From contig CM070901.1 in the NCBI GenBank assembly GCA_036417435.1, forward strand, positions 10,142,001-10,206,000: a stretch of DNA of 64,000 bases. Direction: 5' to 3'. Positions 1 through 10,564 of the stretch are shown here, piece by piece. Source of the stretch: Inia geoffrensis (Eukaryota > Chordata > Mammalia > Artiodactyla > Iniidae). The notes beneath the pieces were generated by a model, which had not been told where the DNA came from, ran no database searches, and saw only the letters and a list, made by a program, of their open reading frames with translations. How positions within the stretch are numbered: the first letter of the stretch is position 1; every line of letters begins with the position of its first letter. The translations under genes and the position numbers were made by a program.

Positions 1-479
1 TACTCGGGATTAATTACATACACTTCTCGAGTAGCATATAAATAATGCAAACTACAGTGCAAAGTGCATAATTTGTTACAAATTCTCCTGAAGGTTTTGA
101 TGAAACTGTTAGCCAAGACTAGCTAGAGTGCCGTCTATCTTGACCATGTTAGATAATCATTTCCTTTTCACATGCTAGTTACAGGGCATTCACTGCTATT
201 GAATTGGCAGAATTTGCTTCTGAGCCCTAATAGTCTGAGTCCATGCTATTTCAATTAAAGTTGCTTAAAAAAAAAAATCAGAGTTAGCTACTTACAAGGA
301 TTATATTATTGGAATATCTAACTGTTAAGAGTTATCTTTACAAAATATCACTTACCTTTATGTGGCTCTGAATATTTTCTAATGAGCAGTTTTTGTTTCT
401 GTGTTTATGAATTCTCCCATTCTCTCTTCTGTCATAACTTGTGCCCTTTGGATTTGGAACATTCTTGTTAGCACAGAAA
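1..479. other. Unassigned AT-rich sequence
   Basis: No repeat family, open frame or regulatory signature recognised. Only a short run of A at about 266-277 stands out. Confidence 0.5.
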
Positions 480-785
480 TCTACTCTAGTATCTTAACTC
501 TTAAGTAAGCCTCACTTTGCCTTATATTCCTCTCCAGCTATTGTCCTTTTTTTTCTGCTGTTCTTCAAAGCAGATTATTCAAATGAGTTTTGTATGCCCA
601 CAGTCTGCATTTGCTCACTCATCATTCTCTCTTTATATAATATTACAATTTAGCTTCAGTACCCATAACTCTGCAATCTTTTCCTGTCAAGTCATCACCA
701 CTACATATTGCCAAATCCAGTGTTCTATTATTTGTCCTTACCATAACGTCTTAACAGCATTTAACAAATTTAACCCTTTCTTCTT
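480..785 (+). repeat. L2 LINE relic, first piece
   Basis: The order of phrases (CTCTCCAGCTA, then CTTCAAAGCA, CTCACTC, GCCAAATCCAG and AACAGCATTT) follows the reverse-transcriptase coding region of the ancient mammalian L2 LINE in sense orientation. It is heavily diverged with no open frame. The match resumes after the L1 at 786-1290, so that L1 interrupts it. The family call rests on remembered consensus order, not an alignment. Confidence 0.55.
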
Positions 786-1290
786 CCTTTTTTAATATTT
801 ATTTTATTGAAGTTTAGTTGATTTACAATGTTTTGTTAATTTCTACTGTAAAGCAAAGTGGTTCAGTTATACACGTATATACATTCTTTTTTGTATTCTT
901 TTCCATTATGGTTTATCCCAGATGATTGAATATAGTTCCCTGTGCTATACAATAAGACCTTGTTGTTTATCTTTTCTCTGTATAATAGTCGGCATCTGCT
1001 AATCTCAAACTCCCAATCCATCCCTCCACCACCACTCCCGTGGCAACCACAAGTCTGTTTTCTGTCTGTTTCTGTTTTGTAGATAAGTTCATTTGTGTCA
1101 TATTTTATTGAACATATAAGTTATGTTATATGATATTCATCTTTCTCTTTCTCACTTCACTTAGTATGATAATCTCTAGGTCCATCCATGTTGCTGCAAA
1201 TGGCATTATTTCATTCTTTTTTGATGGCTGAGTGATATTCCACTGTATATGTGTACCACATCTTCTTTATCCATTCATCTGTTGATGGAC
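786..1290 (-). mobile_element. L1 3' fragment, 5'-truncated, inserted in L2
   Basis: Read on the minus strand this is the end of L1 ORF2 and the 3'UTR. The translated tail contains DEWIKKMW and [11 protein letters not shown], the usual ORF2 carboxyl end. The plus-strand T-run at 786-793 is the poly(A) tail. Similar pyrimidine-rich stretches at both edges (about 772-785 and 1289-1304) look like an aged target-site duplication, and L2 sequence continues on each side. Confidence 0.8.
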
Positions 1291-1745
1291 CTTTCTCCTT
1301 TCTTAAAACCATATTATGTTTTGTTTTGTTTTGTTTGTGATGCTCTTTCCTACTTAATTCTTTTTTTGTGGCCTCTCCCTTTGTGGAGCACAGGCTCCGG
1401 ATGCACAGGCTCAGTGGCCATGGCTCACGGGCCCAGCCGCTCTGCAGCATGTGGGATCTTCCCAGACCGGGGCACGAACCCGTGTCCCCTGCATTGGCAG
1501 GCGGACTCCCAACCACTGCGCCACCAGGGAAGCCCTCCTAATTAATTCTTAATTCTGTTTCCTTTGCTGACTCTTCCACTGGGCTGATTCCTTGGCCTCC
1601 ACCTTCTCATTTATGCCCATTTTCTTACTCTACCTCTGAGGAGACCTTGTCCAGTCTCAAAGCTTTCAGTTCCAGGTACCTATTGGTAAGTCCCACACAG
1701 CCATCTTCAGTGCTGACCACTCCCCAGAGCTCTATCTTTTTTCCA
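1291..1745 (+). repeat. L2 LINE relic, continuation, split by a SINE
   Basis: CTTTCTCCTTTCTTAAAACC at the left edge continues the L2 left off at 785, and TTTCCTTTGCTGACTCTTCC after the SINE continues it again. It fades out near 1745. No coding capacity remains. Confidence 0.5.
1363..1536 (-). mobile_element. CHR-type tRNA-derived SINE, short form
   Basis: The right end carries the tRNA-like head in reverse (CCACTGCGCCACCAGGGAAG) and the left end is the T-run of the tail. It is flanked by 14-bp target-site duplications at 1349-1362 and 1537-1550 (CCTACTTAATTCTT and CCTAATTAATTCTT, one mismatch). SINEs of this kind are RNA polymerase III transcripts mobilised by L1 enzymes. This copy is short in the middle block. 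Confidence 0.92.
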
Positions 1746-3365
1746 TTGGCCTACTGAGCATTTTCTGTGTTCAAGGATGTAGATGTAAGTGTAGCATGGC
1801 TAACACAGAATATTCATTCCCCTCACACTGCTTCTAATCCCGTTTCTCACCAACCTGTTCTGTTCTCAGCAAACAATACTATTTCTTGCTGAAGTCAAAA
1901 TACAGATATATCAGTGCTTAAAAGATTTTTCTCAGTTAAAAAGTATTATATACATAAATATATATATATATATATACATATATATGCAGTTATATTTGCA
2001 TAGTAAATGTTTTTGTTTGCAAATTGATGGAATTTTCTGCTTAGGAAGTTATGCTTATTTCCATATGAATTACAAAATCATCTTTTAGGTAATTTAACCT
2101 TTATATAGACTGATTTTTCAGGGTTTTTATGAGTCCAGAAAAATTTACATAGAAGTGCTATGCATTATTGTTTTTGATGCTTTTAAAATTATTTTTTTAA
2201 TCTCCTCCATGCATTTAAAACTTTTTTTACCTCATTCATGAATATCAGGTATATCACCCTCATTGATAAATTGATGCATTGATAGATTTCTCACTTTTCT
2301 TATTGCATTAACTAGCTAGTGAGGTTTTCAGTTATCTTTTTGAGGTATCCTATTACAAGCCAGGCATAATTTTTTTTTTTTTTTAGTTATACTAAAAGCA
2401 TGTTGATCTGCCTTTTAAAGGCAAAGAGCATTTTTATGAAATTAATTGCTCTTTTATTTTGTCTTTTAATTGCCACATATTTATGTGTTATCGTGGAATT
2501 CTGTTATCAAGGCCTCTCCTGTTCTCCCTCTTATTCAACACAGAATCACACACTAATGCCTTTTCCCAGTATCTTTAGACTCAAGTTCATGTCTCACTGT
2601 TACCTCACACAGTTCTAATTAAGACAAAGGCTGGACTTAATGCCAGCTTCCTTTTTCCTGGTTAGACAACTAATTCCTATAGCTTGATTATTTTTTTTCC
2701 TCCTAATCAGATGTAATTCCTCAGAATTGAGAAATACTCTAATACATATTTTAGTGTATAAAAGGAGACTTATTAGAGCCAAGAAATTCTGTTACAAAGT
2801 GATGAATTAGAGTGCATTTCCACTGTTGTATTAAACAGGTTTTAATTGGTGTTCAGGCAGAAGAAACCGGTTGAAATTCTGAGAGTGCTTTCCTTTTAAT
2901 AATGAACAGCAGAGCCGCGGGCAGTGCTTAAAAAGTACACATAAATGATAGGAAAATTTAACAGCTTGGTGTGCCAAACAATCACTTGGACTGATGTTCT
3001 GAGGTAGCTGCTGTGAACAGAATCATTCCTCATTAAAAGCTGCAGGTAGAGCACGTGTATTTATAAAGTGCTATGAGAATGTTGGCACAAATGATAACTC
3101 AAAATCAATTGCTTCCAAATGGAAAAAAAAAAAAACGCAGTAAAATAAACATGTTTACTGTGTTGATGCTGGTACTATTAAAAATGTCATTTCAAAATGA
3201 ATAATAATTACGGTAATTCTTCAGAATGAATATGTATATACACAAATTATAGGTCATTTCATTTCAGTATTTTGAAAAAGTTTAATTGCCCCAACATCCT
3301 AACACTTAGGTATACACATAGTATGGAATGACACAGTTATTGAATAAATCATTGATTGATATTAG
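1746..3365. other. Unassigned, AT-rich; repeat-poor 2640-3120
   Basis: Contains a TA microsatellite (1958-1986) and a T-run near 2371-2384. The part from about 2760 to 3120 has no recognised repeat, lacks long low-complexity runs and contains discrete motifs such as GCACGTG (3052-3058). It is treated as a candidate conserved element under findings. Confidence 0.4.
1958..1986. repeat. (TA)n microsatellite
   Basis: An almost uninterrupted TA run of about 28 bp with one C interruption near 1977. Confidence 0.9.
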
Positions 3366-3458
3366 TGCTAATGAATTGCAACATCAAACAAAACAACCAA
3401 CACACAAATAAACCAAAAAAAAAAAAAACCCAAAAAACCCAAAACAACAAAAAAAGTG
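3366..3458. repeat. A/C-rich low-complexity tract
   Basis: The plus strand is almost entirely A and C, with short CAAA and CCAAAA blocks around a run of about 14 A. No SINE or L1 body is attached to it. Confidence 0.75.
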
Positions 3459-4499
3459 TTATTTGGAGAAGGCTCTACAAAAAAGAAAGAAAGGAATAAA
3501 AAGTCACGCTTAAAAGTGGATAACAAATATTGGAACATTTCTGTTATATGTGAAACCATATGTGAGAAGCTGAACTTTGCAAAATTTATATGTAATGAAT
3601 AGACTCTAACCAAGTTTCTTGAAATTGTTTCAACTGTTACAGTGAAGCTACTTAGCCATTTTGAAAATTCTTGTAACTTTCTAGAAAGTAGTAACCATCT
3701 TCGCAGCGTAATTATGTTAGGAGAGGTGTTAGAAGAGGTTTTCTTTGAACAAGAGTATTCCAGGGATGCAAATCTGTTTTCCCCTCCGACAGTGCTTTCT
3801 CGTTCTCCTCACTTTCAGGATCTACCCACTCTCCTTCACCTCCTACTCAACTTTGTCAAATTTGTCCTCGCTTCGTCTGGACTTCTGGTTTGTGCGTGCC
3901 TCCCACCGGTACCTAAAACTAACCAGGTTCTTCTAAAGCACTAGTTTACATTTCCAGAGGATGAACTTACGTAACTATCTCGAAATGCTTTTTTTTTGAT
4001 GTATACATTTTACTGGAAAGTAAACATCTGGAGTTTTTGAACGGTTGTTCAGTTCCAAGTGGTTCACGTTCCATATAGTTTGTGTGCATGAAAACATCCT
4101 GATTGTTATTATTAGCTAATAAGTGTCTACTCTTAATGAAAACTTGAAATGCAAAGTAGAAATTAATAATGGTGACTGGACTCAAAATTCATAAACTATG
4201 TCTGTGTCCTTTGAGGTGATTCGGTTTTTGAAGCATTGAGAGAGCTACGGGTGAATTGAAAAAGTGTCCTCAAAAATTGTTTTTATTTTTTAATAGCATA
4301 GAGAAAGTCTGATTCAGTGTAACATTTTTGTCCTTTAGTATGGGCCCCAGGAGAAAACTGCATTTTATATTATTTATTCACACGTTCATTTTTTCCATTC
4401 AACAATTATTTATTTGATTAGGAAACTGTCATGATACGGACAGGTATATAGAAAGAAGGCCAGGCAAAAGAAACAACTATCATATTCCTTTTTTCTCTT
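3459..4499. other. Unassigned sequence
   Basis: No repeat family recognised. Short open frames on both strands (for example 3642-3944 plus) have no recognisable domain and no support as genes. Confidence 0.4.
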
Positions 4500-4960
4500 T
4501 ATCTTAAAAAAATTTTTGAACCCTACTGAAAATTTGAAAGAAAACTGTAATGAACATCCATGAAATGTTTCACATTTGGTTAATTTCACGGTGATGTTGG
4601 TGGTGGCATCTCTTCATTTTCTTCTTCCTTCTGCCTCTTCCTGTTCTTGTTCTAACGTTTTCTTTTCCTCTTTCTTTCTTTCTCTGTCAGTCCCTCTCTC
4701 ACCTTTCTATGAGGATCTAATCATCAAGGTAATTTACTGCCTTTGGTTGTTAAATCTGTTCATCTAGAATGGTTCCCTGCCCATTTTTGTTTGTTTCTTT
4801 TTCATGACTTTGACACTTTGGAAGAGTCTAAATTTTCCTGTAGAATCCTTCGGTTTTTAGATTTGCCTGATAGTGTCTTCAGTATTAAAATCAAGTTGGT
4901 AAGGGTACTATGTAAATAATGGTGTTTTCGTGTGTGTGTATGAGTGTTGTACTTTTTCTA
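4500..4960. repeat. Probable old L1M-type 3'UTR relic
   Basis: The run of phrases TTTGGTTGTTA, TTTTTCATGACTTTGACAC, TTTGGAAGAGTC and GATTTGCCTGATAGTGT follows, in order, a long non-coding segment found in old mammalian L1 3' regions. It is strongly diverged. Strand and subfamily cannot be fixed by eye. Confidence 0.35.
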
Positions 4961-7641
4961 CTTGCATTTCAGTTTCATCGCATTTCTCCGGGCCTATGCA
5001 AGTTCACTGATGCTTTCCCTCCTGCAAAGCCTTTTACGTGGGGATCTGTGTTAATCTAGTCACACATTTTTCTGGGTTTGAAGTCAGAGCTCTGGCTATT
5101 GTCAGTGCCTAAGAAGCTTCAAATCCCCTTCGTTACACCTTGGGTTTACAGGATGGGCTAATTTTTCAGGCGTTTGTCTCAGAGTCTAATCCCTGTTGGC
5201 GCTGAGTCTTCCCACTTGGCTTTTGGTCTTCTGTTTGCACTGCTTCCTAGGAGACTGTGTCTTTGGCAGCCCTTCCAGGGGTGTTCCACTCACGTCTTCC
5301 TTGATGCTTCCTAGTGTGGTGGTGGAGGCGGGTGGGGGCTGCTCTGATAATCTGATAAAACGTTAGTCTTTGGCCAGCACTGTGAGCCTGGTCTCACGGG
5401 CACGGCCTGCACGGTGCTCTTCTTCTCCTCCAGGTAGAATGCTGCCCCTTCCATCAGAGGAAGGGCTTCTGCTCCTCTCAAAGGGCAGTGCTTGCTTGCT
5501 TGCTTGATGATTGACTGAAGTTATTTTCTCTACCAGATGCAGTGAGTTTCTGTGAGAGCTCTGAAGGCACAGTGTTTATTGTCCTTCCCCCTTCAGAGTA
5601 GGGCTTTTGTTCTGTAGAGGGAATCATAGAAATAGGACTGGGAGGATTTTGGCAGTGGCTTGCTGGTCGCCTCCTCCAGCCAGCACCACGGGAAAGCATT
5701 TTCAGAAAGCTCTGCGGTTTTCAATGCAAGCACCTGGTAGAGTTCCTGTAGGAAAATCGTGCCAGGGAGTGTGAAACGTCCCTCCTATGGCCCCCGAGGC
5801 TTTATGCTCTTCCACCAGCCCATAATGGGCCTTCGGCACTTCTCACTGGGTTTTATGGCATTCTGTGATGTCTTTCTTTTACAGGTAAGTGAATGCCCTC
5901 GTCCTGTTTCTACTTGCAGGTGAATGCCTCACTACATATTTTGGGTCAGTTGTTTACCCTGCAACCTCAGTTCTCCAATGAGTTTAAGAGAAGTTGTTTT
6001 TAGTTTTTCCAGGTTTTTTCTTGTTATAAATGTGGGAACAGCACCCTTTCCTGCATGCTGTATCTCCAAGCCAGAATTAAAATGTTTAAAGCACCATTCT
6101 CCTGTAGCATAAAATGTGCTCATCATATAACATCTGGAACATAGCAAGGGCTCAATAATTATAAATTGCTTTTCTGTTTACTGAATTTGGAAGGGTTCTG
6201 CCCATTTAAAGCTATTATTTCTGAGCGTGATAACACTTTAGGATTTCCCACAATAATATATTGACAGATATCCTTCATCAAGACGTTAATTGGTAACTTG
6301 TGGCAGGGAGGAGGAGACAGAGGTGTAATATTTCATAATTAAATAATTTGAAAAAAATTGGTTAGGCAAATTAAATAATTAAATGGGTTTATTTAATAAA
6401 ATCATTCTCAGAGCTATTATTATGCAGTATATCTCATGGATGGAGGGGTAATAGACACACAAATCGTGTGTATTTATCATAGAACATCTAATAGTTTCTA
6501 AAAATACCTAAAAATTAAAAAAAATCTGTAATCTATTGTCAATTATGTACACCAGTGAGATTGAAGGAATTGAATCTCTGAGACAGAATTTTGTTAAATG
6601 GAAGCAAGAGAATTGTATGAAAATATCAGGCATTAAATATATAATTTAAAAATTAGGAAACGCTAATGATTTTGAGAAGCATCACCCACTGCAGGAGTGT
6701 TCGTATAGAAGAGAGTTCTTCCTGAAATTTCTAAAATATTTTTAGAAATACGCATATTTTTATATTCAGAAGAATCTAATCATTAGAATTGCAGTGAAGC
6801 CTTCATAATATATATACTTTAACTTCTCTTTGAATATTTTTTTGTTTAATCATTTATTATTTGTATTTGCTATGGGATCTTCTTGCTTTACCGTTGGCTC
6901 AGAATATTTCCACTGAAAATCAGTTTCATTCTATTTCCACATTAGAACAAGATCTGCAATTTCTACACCCCTTTTCCCCTACACAGTTGCATTTAAGGAG
7001 TGAATGATACATCATGTTCCCTAACACACAGTCTTGTTTGGGCCTTTTAGCAAATCAGAGACTCATTATTAAGCTTTACAACCACTGAGCTTGAAAGTTA
7101 GAGGTGCACAGTGGGTACCCTTTGTCACTCTATGAATTAGGTTCGTGACATAACTTATATCTCTGGAGGCTGTTTTGAACAAAGTAATTCTAACAATTCA
7201 ATGAGTCTGAACCCTTTCCTGAATCAGAGTTGTCTTTTCTCTCTCCTGAGGTTTTCTGAGTCAAATGCAAATAGAAAGAGAACATGAGTATCCCCTCTCC
7301 CCTAATCAGAAGTGTCACCTCACGTCTAATCCAGGCGATAGTCTCCTGTAGTGTTGTAATTCTCTCTGCATAAGATAATGAAGGCTGCAATTTCTAATGA
7401 AGAAAGGGAAACAGAAGCATTTTTAATAGATATAGGTTTGTAAACTTAATATACTAAGGTTTTTGTGAGTTGAAACTCTAGTCAACCAAAGAAATTCAGT
7501 TTCAGTTGAGTTGGAATTTAATGTTAATAACCATATTACCACTGAACATGAATATCATTACTATTAACACAATAAACTTCAGTATACTTTTCGTTAATGG
7601 TATTCATTCCTACTCCTTGTTCAAAGTATGGGAATGTACTT
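4961..7641. other. Unassigned; GC-richer patch then AT-rich DNA
   Basis: About 5160-5930 is clearly richer in G+C than its surroundings and includes a TTGC run near 5491-5506 and a splice-site-like pair (5870-5921). About 6110-6170 (GGAACATAGCAAGGGCTCAA) resembles the tail of a MIR element. From 6180 to 7641 the sequence is AT-rich with no repeat recognised. Confidence 0.4.
5870..5921 (+). promoter_or_regulatory. Back-to-back splice acceptor and donor motifs (possible recursive splice site)
   Basis: A pyrimidine tract (TCTTTCTTTT, 5871-5880) runs into ACAG (5881-5884) directly followed by GTAAGT (5885-5890), a perfect donor consensus. Thirty-five bases later a second tract ends in TTGCAG followed by GTGAAT. 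Acceptor-donor fusion is the signature of recursive splice sites in long introns, and the second donor resembles the arrangement of vertebrate recursive-splicing exons. Whether the region is transcribed is unknown, so this is a motif call only. Confidence 0.25.
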
Positions 7642-7654
7642 AAAAGCGTTTCTT

Positions 7655-7956
7655 TTTTTTTAAAATAAATTTATTTATTTATTTATTTATTTGGCTGTGT
7701 TGGGTATTCGTTGTTGTGCGAGGGCTTTCTCCAGTTGCGGTGAGCGGGGGCCCCTCTTCATCGTGGCACACGGGCCTCTCTCACTGTCGCGGCCTCTCTT
7801 GTTGCGGAGCACAGGCTCCAGACATGCAGGCTCAGTAGCTGTGGCTCACGGGCCCAGTTGCTCCGCGGCATGTGGGATCTTCCCGGACCAGGGCTCGAAC
7901 CCATGTCCCCTGCACTGGCAGGCAGATTCTCAACCACTGCGCCACCAGGGAAGCCC
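7655..7956 (-). mobile_element. CHR-type SINE, long form
   Basis: A complete copy of about 300 bp with the tRNA-like head at the right end and an A/T-rich TTTATT repeat tail at the left. The middle contains the GGCTGTGTTGGGTATTCGTT block that marks the longer, older variant. Perfect 13-bp target-site duplications AAAAGCGTTTCTT lie at 7642-7654 and 7957-7969. Confidence 0.95.
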
Positions 7957-7969
7957 AAAAGCGTTTCTT

Positions 7970-8428
7970 ATAATAGAAAAAAATGTTCAGAGAAGGGACA
8001 TTGATTGGTGAACTCAATTTTGTAGCTAGTCAGTTGTAGTAAACATCTTGTAAGGAAAAGCATCCATTGATACTGGCATGGCTCTTGGATGGAAATGGAG
8101 ATAGAGTTCCAAACTTGCCAGTGAATTTTGAGTAAAACAACTTTATGGGATGTAATCCTAGTTTTTTCTTAGTTGTGTAAACTTTGCAAAGATAAATGAT
8201 GTTGGTTATCCCTAATTTCCTCATCTGGTTAAGGGAATTGTGTGAATACCTGATTCAGAATATTTTCACAAGTATTTGTTAACTGATTTATGCTGGGAGC
8301 CATTTCCTTTGTTCTGGACCATTATTTTGTTTTTCAGTTATTGTTTTAACTATATTACTATTTCCAGTCATCTAATTCCCTTCCTTCCTGTAAGCTAAGT
8401 TCTCCCTTTTGAATCTATTCTTTATTAG
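7970..8428. other. Unassigned sequence
   Basis: No recognised repeat or gene between the SINE duplication and the direct repeat that bounds the next L1. Confidence 0.4.
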
Positions 8429-8781
8429 TAAGTTCTCTTTTCATCTTGCCTTGGCATTTTTCCCCCAGTTTTATTGATGTACAGTACTGTATTAAAGTGT
8501 ACGGTATAATTATTCGGTTTTCGTGTATCATGAAGTGATGATCACAAGTTTAGTGAACATCCAACATATCATATAGATTATAAAATTAAAGAAATAGGAA
8601 AAAGTGTTTTCTTGTGATGAGAACTCTTAGGATTTACTTTCAACATTCATATATAACATACGGCGGTGTTAATTATATTTATCATGTTGTGCATTACATC
8701 CCTAGTACTTACTTATAACTAGAATTTTGTACATTTTGACTGCCTTCATTCAATTTGTCCTCCCCTGACCCCCCACCCCAC

Positions 8782-8806
8782 TGAAAAGAGATCTGATCTC
8801 TTTTCA
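8782..8806. repeat. Perfect 12-bp-arm palindrome
   Basis: TGAAAAGAGATC, one T, then GATCTCTTTTCA: the arms are exact reverse complements with a single-base centre. It lies in the L1 3'UTR-like segment, just after a C-rich run. Confidence 0.95.
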
Positions 8807-9096
8807 ATGAGTGAGCTTGTCTGTCTGCTTTTGCAGGATAATTAACGTACAGCACTATGTTAATTCCTGTTACACAACATAATGATTCGATATTTGTATA
8901 GATTTTAAACTGATCACCAGTATGTTAAGATACATCGCCATACAAAGATATTACATAGTTATTGACTATATTTCCCACGCTGTCCATTTCATACCCGTGA
9001 CTCATTTATTTTGCAAGTTTGTGCCCTTTAGTCTCCCACACCAGTTTCTTTCCTCTTCCTTTGCTCTCTGTCAACCACCTATTTGTTCTCTGTATT

Positions 9097-9178
9097 ATTA
9101 TTTTTTTTTTAGTTTATATTGGAGTATAGTTGATTTACAATGTTGTGTTAGTTTCAGGTATACAGCAAAATGATTCAG
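9097..9178 (-). mobile_element. Tiny L1 3' insertion inside an older L1
   Basis: About 80 bp of L1 3' end (T-run, then GTTGATTTACAATGTTGTG, GCAAAATGATTCAG) bounded by a perfect 14-bp duplication TTGTTCTCTGTATT at 9083-9096 and 9179-9192. It is a severely 5'-truncated insertion, later than the host L1. Confidence 0.9.
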
Positions 9179-9318
9179 TTGTTCTCTGTATTTTATAACT
9201 CTGTTTCTGTTTTGTTATGTTTTTTCATTTGTTTTGTTTTCTTAGATTTCACATATAAGTGAAATCATACAGTATTTGTCCTTCACTGTCTAAGTCCTCT
9301 TTTCATCTTGCCTTTGCA

Positions 9319-10009
9319 GATTATATTTTTATTGTCCAGCCAAATAAAACCGTGTTTGTCATCTCCATCTCATCAATAGGGACAATTCTAGAGGCACTGT
9401 AAATAGCTTGGAGAGCACTCAGTGTTTTTGGGAAATCCTTCGCAAATCTCCAATGATTGAAGTTTGTTCTCCAAAGAATGTTCCAGGAGCCCTGGTTCTG
9501 CCCTTCATCCATTTCCCCAACCTCCATTTTCTCTCCAGAGTGTTACTATCTGACTTCTGTTAATACCATCATAATAAATAAATATTAACTCAAAAATTAC
9601 AATTTAAATGGTTTTCTTTCTCATCTTACTCAAGTTCAATGAAATACATGCTTGTATCATTTAACAAATTGCAGAGCAACATTTATTTAAGTTTCTATGT
9701 CACCTTGGTGTCAATTCTTGTGTACAGTCAACACGAACTTACATTTACGTGCATTTGTTCCAGTCCAGGCGCTCTCAGATTTAAGGGGTTTTGTTGGTTT
9801 GACTTGTTCCCATTGTGAAAGCAGAGAGAAGGAATGAAGGAAGCAAGGCCTCTTGAGGGCTGGACACAGAAATGCATGGTGATGTTTTCCCTTCATTCTG
9901 TTAGTCAAAGCCAAGTCATAGACCTAGCCCAGGTTCAAGGAGTGGGGGAAAAATCTACCCTAGATGGGAAGAGCTGTGAAAATTATATTGAAAAAGGCTT
10001 TAAATGAAG
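9319..10009. other. Unassigned sequence
   Basis: No repeat family recognised. Ordinary AT-rich non-coding DNA with small open frames of no recognisable content. Confidence 0.4.
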
Positions 10010-10440
10010 TGTTACGCACCCTTCTGTGTCTCCTGCCGAGTGTTGTTTGGTGTAAGCCAACCGAACGAGACCGAGTTGGGTTCAGAAGCAAAGGAGAGCT
10101 TTATTCTTGGATCAGAGAGTGGACTGGTGTGAGGTCAGCTCTAGAGCACATGCTCTCTGGACAGGCTGTGGGCAGGTTTCTTGCAGGGCGGGTGCAGCTG
10201 CGCTGCTGCTCACAGCTCAGATCAGGGTGCGGGGTGCAGCGTCTCTGCGCACGGCCCGCCATCGCCACCCTGGATGGAGTGTCATGTGCAGCCTCTGCAC
10301 ACGGCCCTGCGCTGAGGTGTCAGAGCAGCCATTTCGCACCAGGAGCTCTGGTGTTTGAAGGGCCGGGTGCCAGGCCTCTGCACATAGCCCTCCCTGTGAG
10401 CAATTGAAACTAGACAAAGCACAGAGGAACAGAAAAGGGT
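10010..10440 (-). mobile_element. Probable endogenous-retrovirus LTR, minus strand
   Basis: On the minus strand AATAAAGCTCTCC (polyadenylation signal, plus-strand 10095-10107) is followed by about 85 bp ending at the TG/CA-type edge near 10010, the layout of R-U5. The upstream 10110-10400 is G+C- and CpG-rich, unlike the flanks, with three degenerate copies of a CTCTGC-CACGGCCC-like unit (near 10227, 10289 and 10371). The right boundary is not resolved and no target-site duplication was found. It could instead be another CpG-rich repeat. Confidence 0.45.
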
Positions 10441-10564
10441 TAGACTTTCTTTTATTAACCAGATTCTATTTTTATTTCTCAGGAATTGTTAACAGGCTTG
10501 GTTGGTGACAAAAGGGGTATATAATCGCAGACATTTTTTAATAATAATCTACCACAGTGACACA

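Larger units (their letters stand above)
8457..9290 (-). mobile_element. Old L1 3' end with long flanking direct repeat
   Basis: The right part (CACATATAAGTGAAATCATACAG) is the L1 ORF2/3'UTR junction read in reverse. The left part consists of two diverged 3'UTR-like segments that both begin with a GTACAG-type motif, so the 3'UTR may be partly duplicated. A 28-bp direct repeat with two mismatches flanks it (8429-8456 and 9291-9318), which fixes the insertion boundaries. A smaller L1 is nested inside at 9097-9178. Confidence 0.75.

Noticed and set aside
1211..1516. Chimeric SINE-L1 minus-strand frame
   Set aside because: Reads through a SINE, L2 scraps and the L1 ORF2 tail only because no stop happens to intervene; there is no sign of an expressed fusion.
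9964..10407. 147-codon plus-strand open frame
   Set aside because: It lies over the CpG-rich LTR-like block, where low stop-codon density produces chance frames; no recognisable domain.
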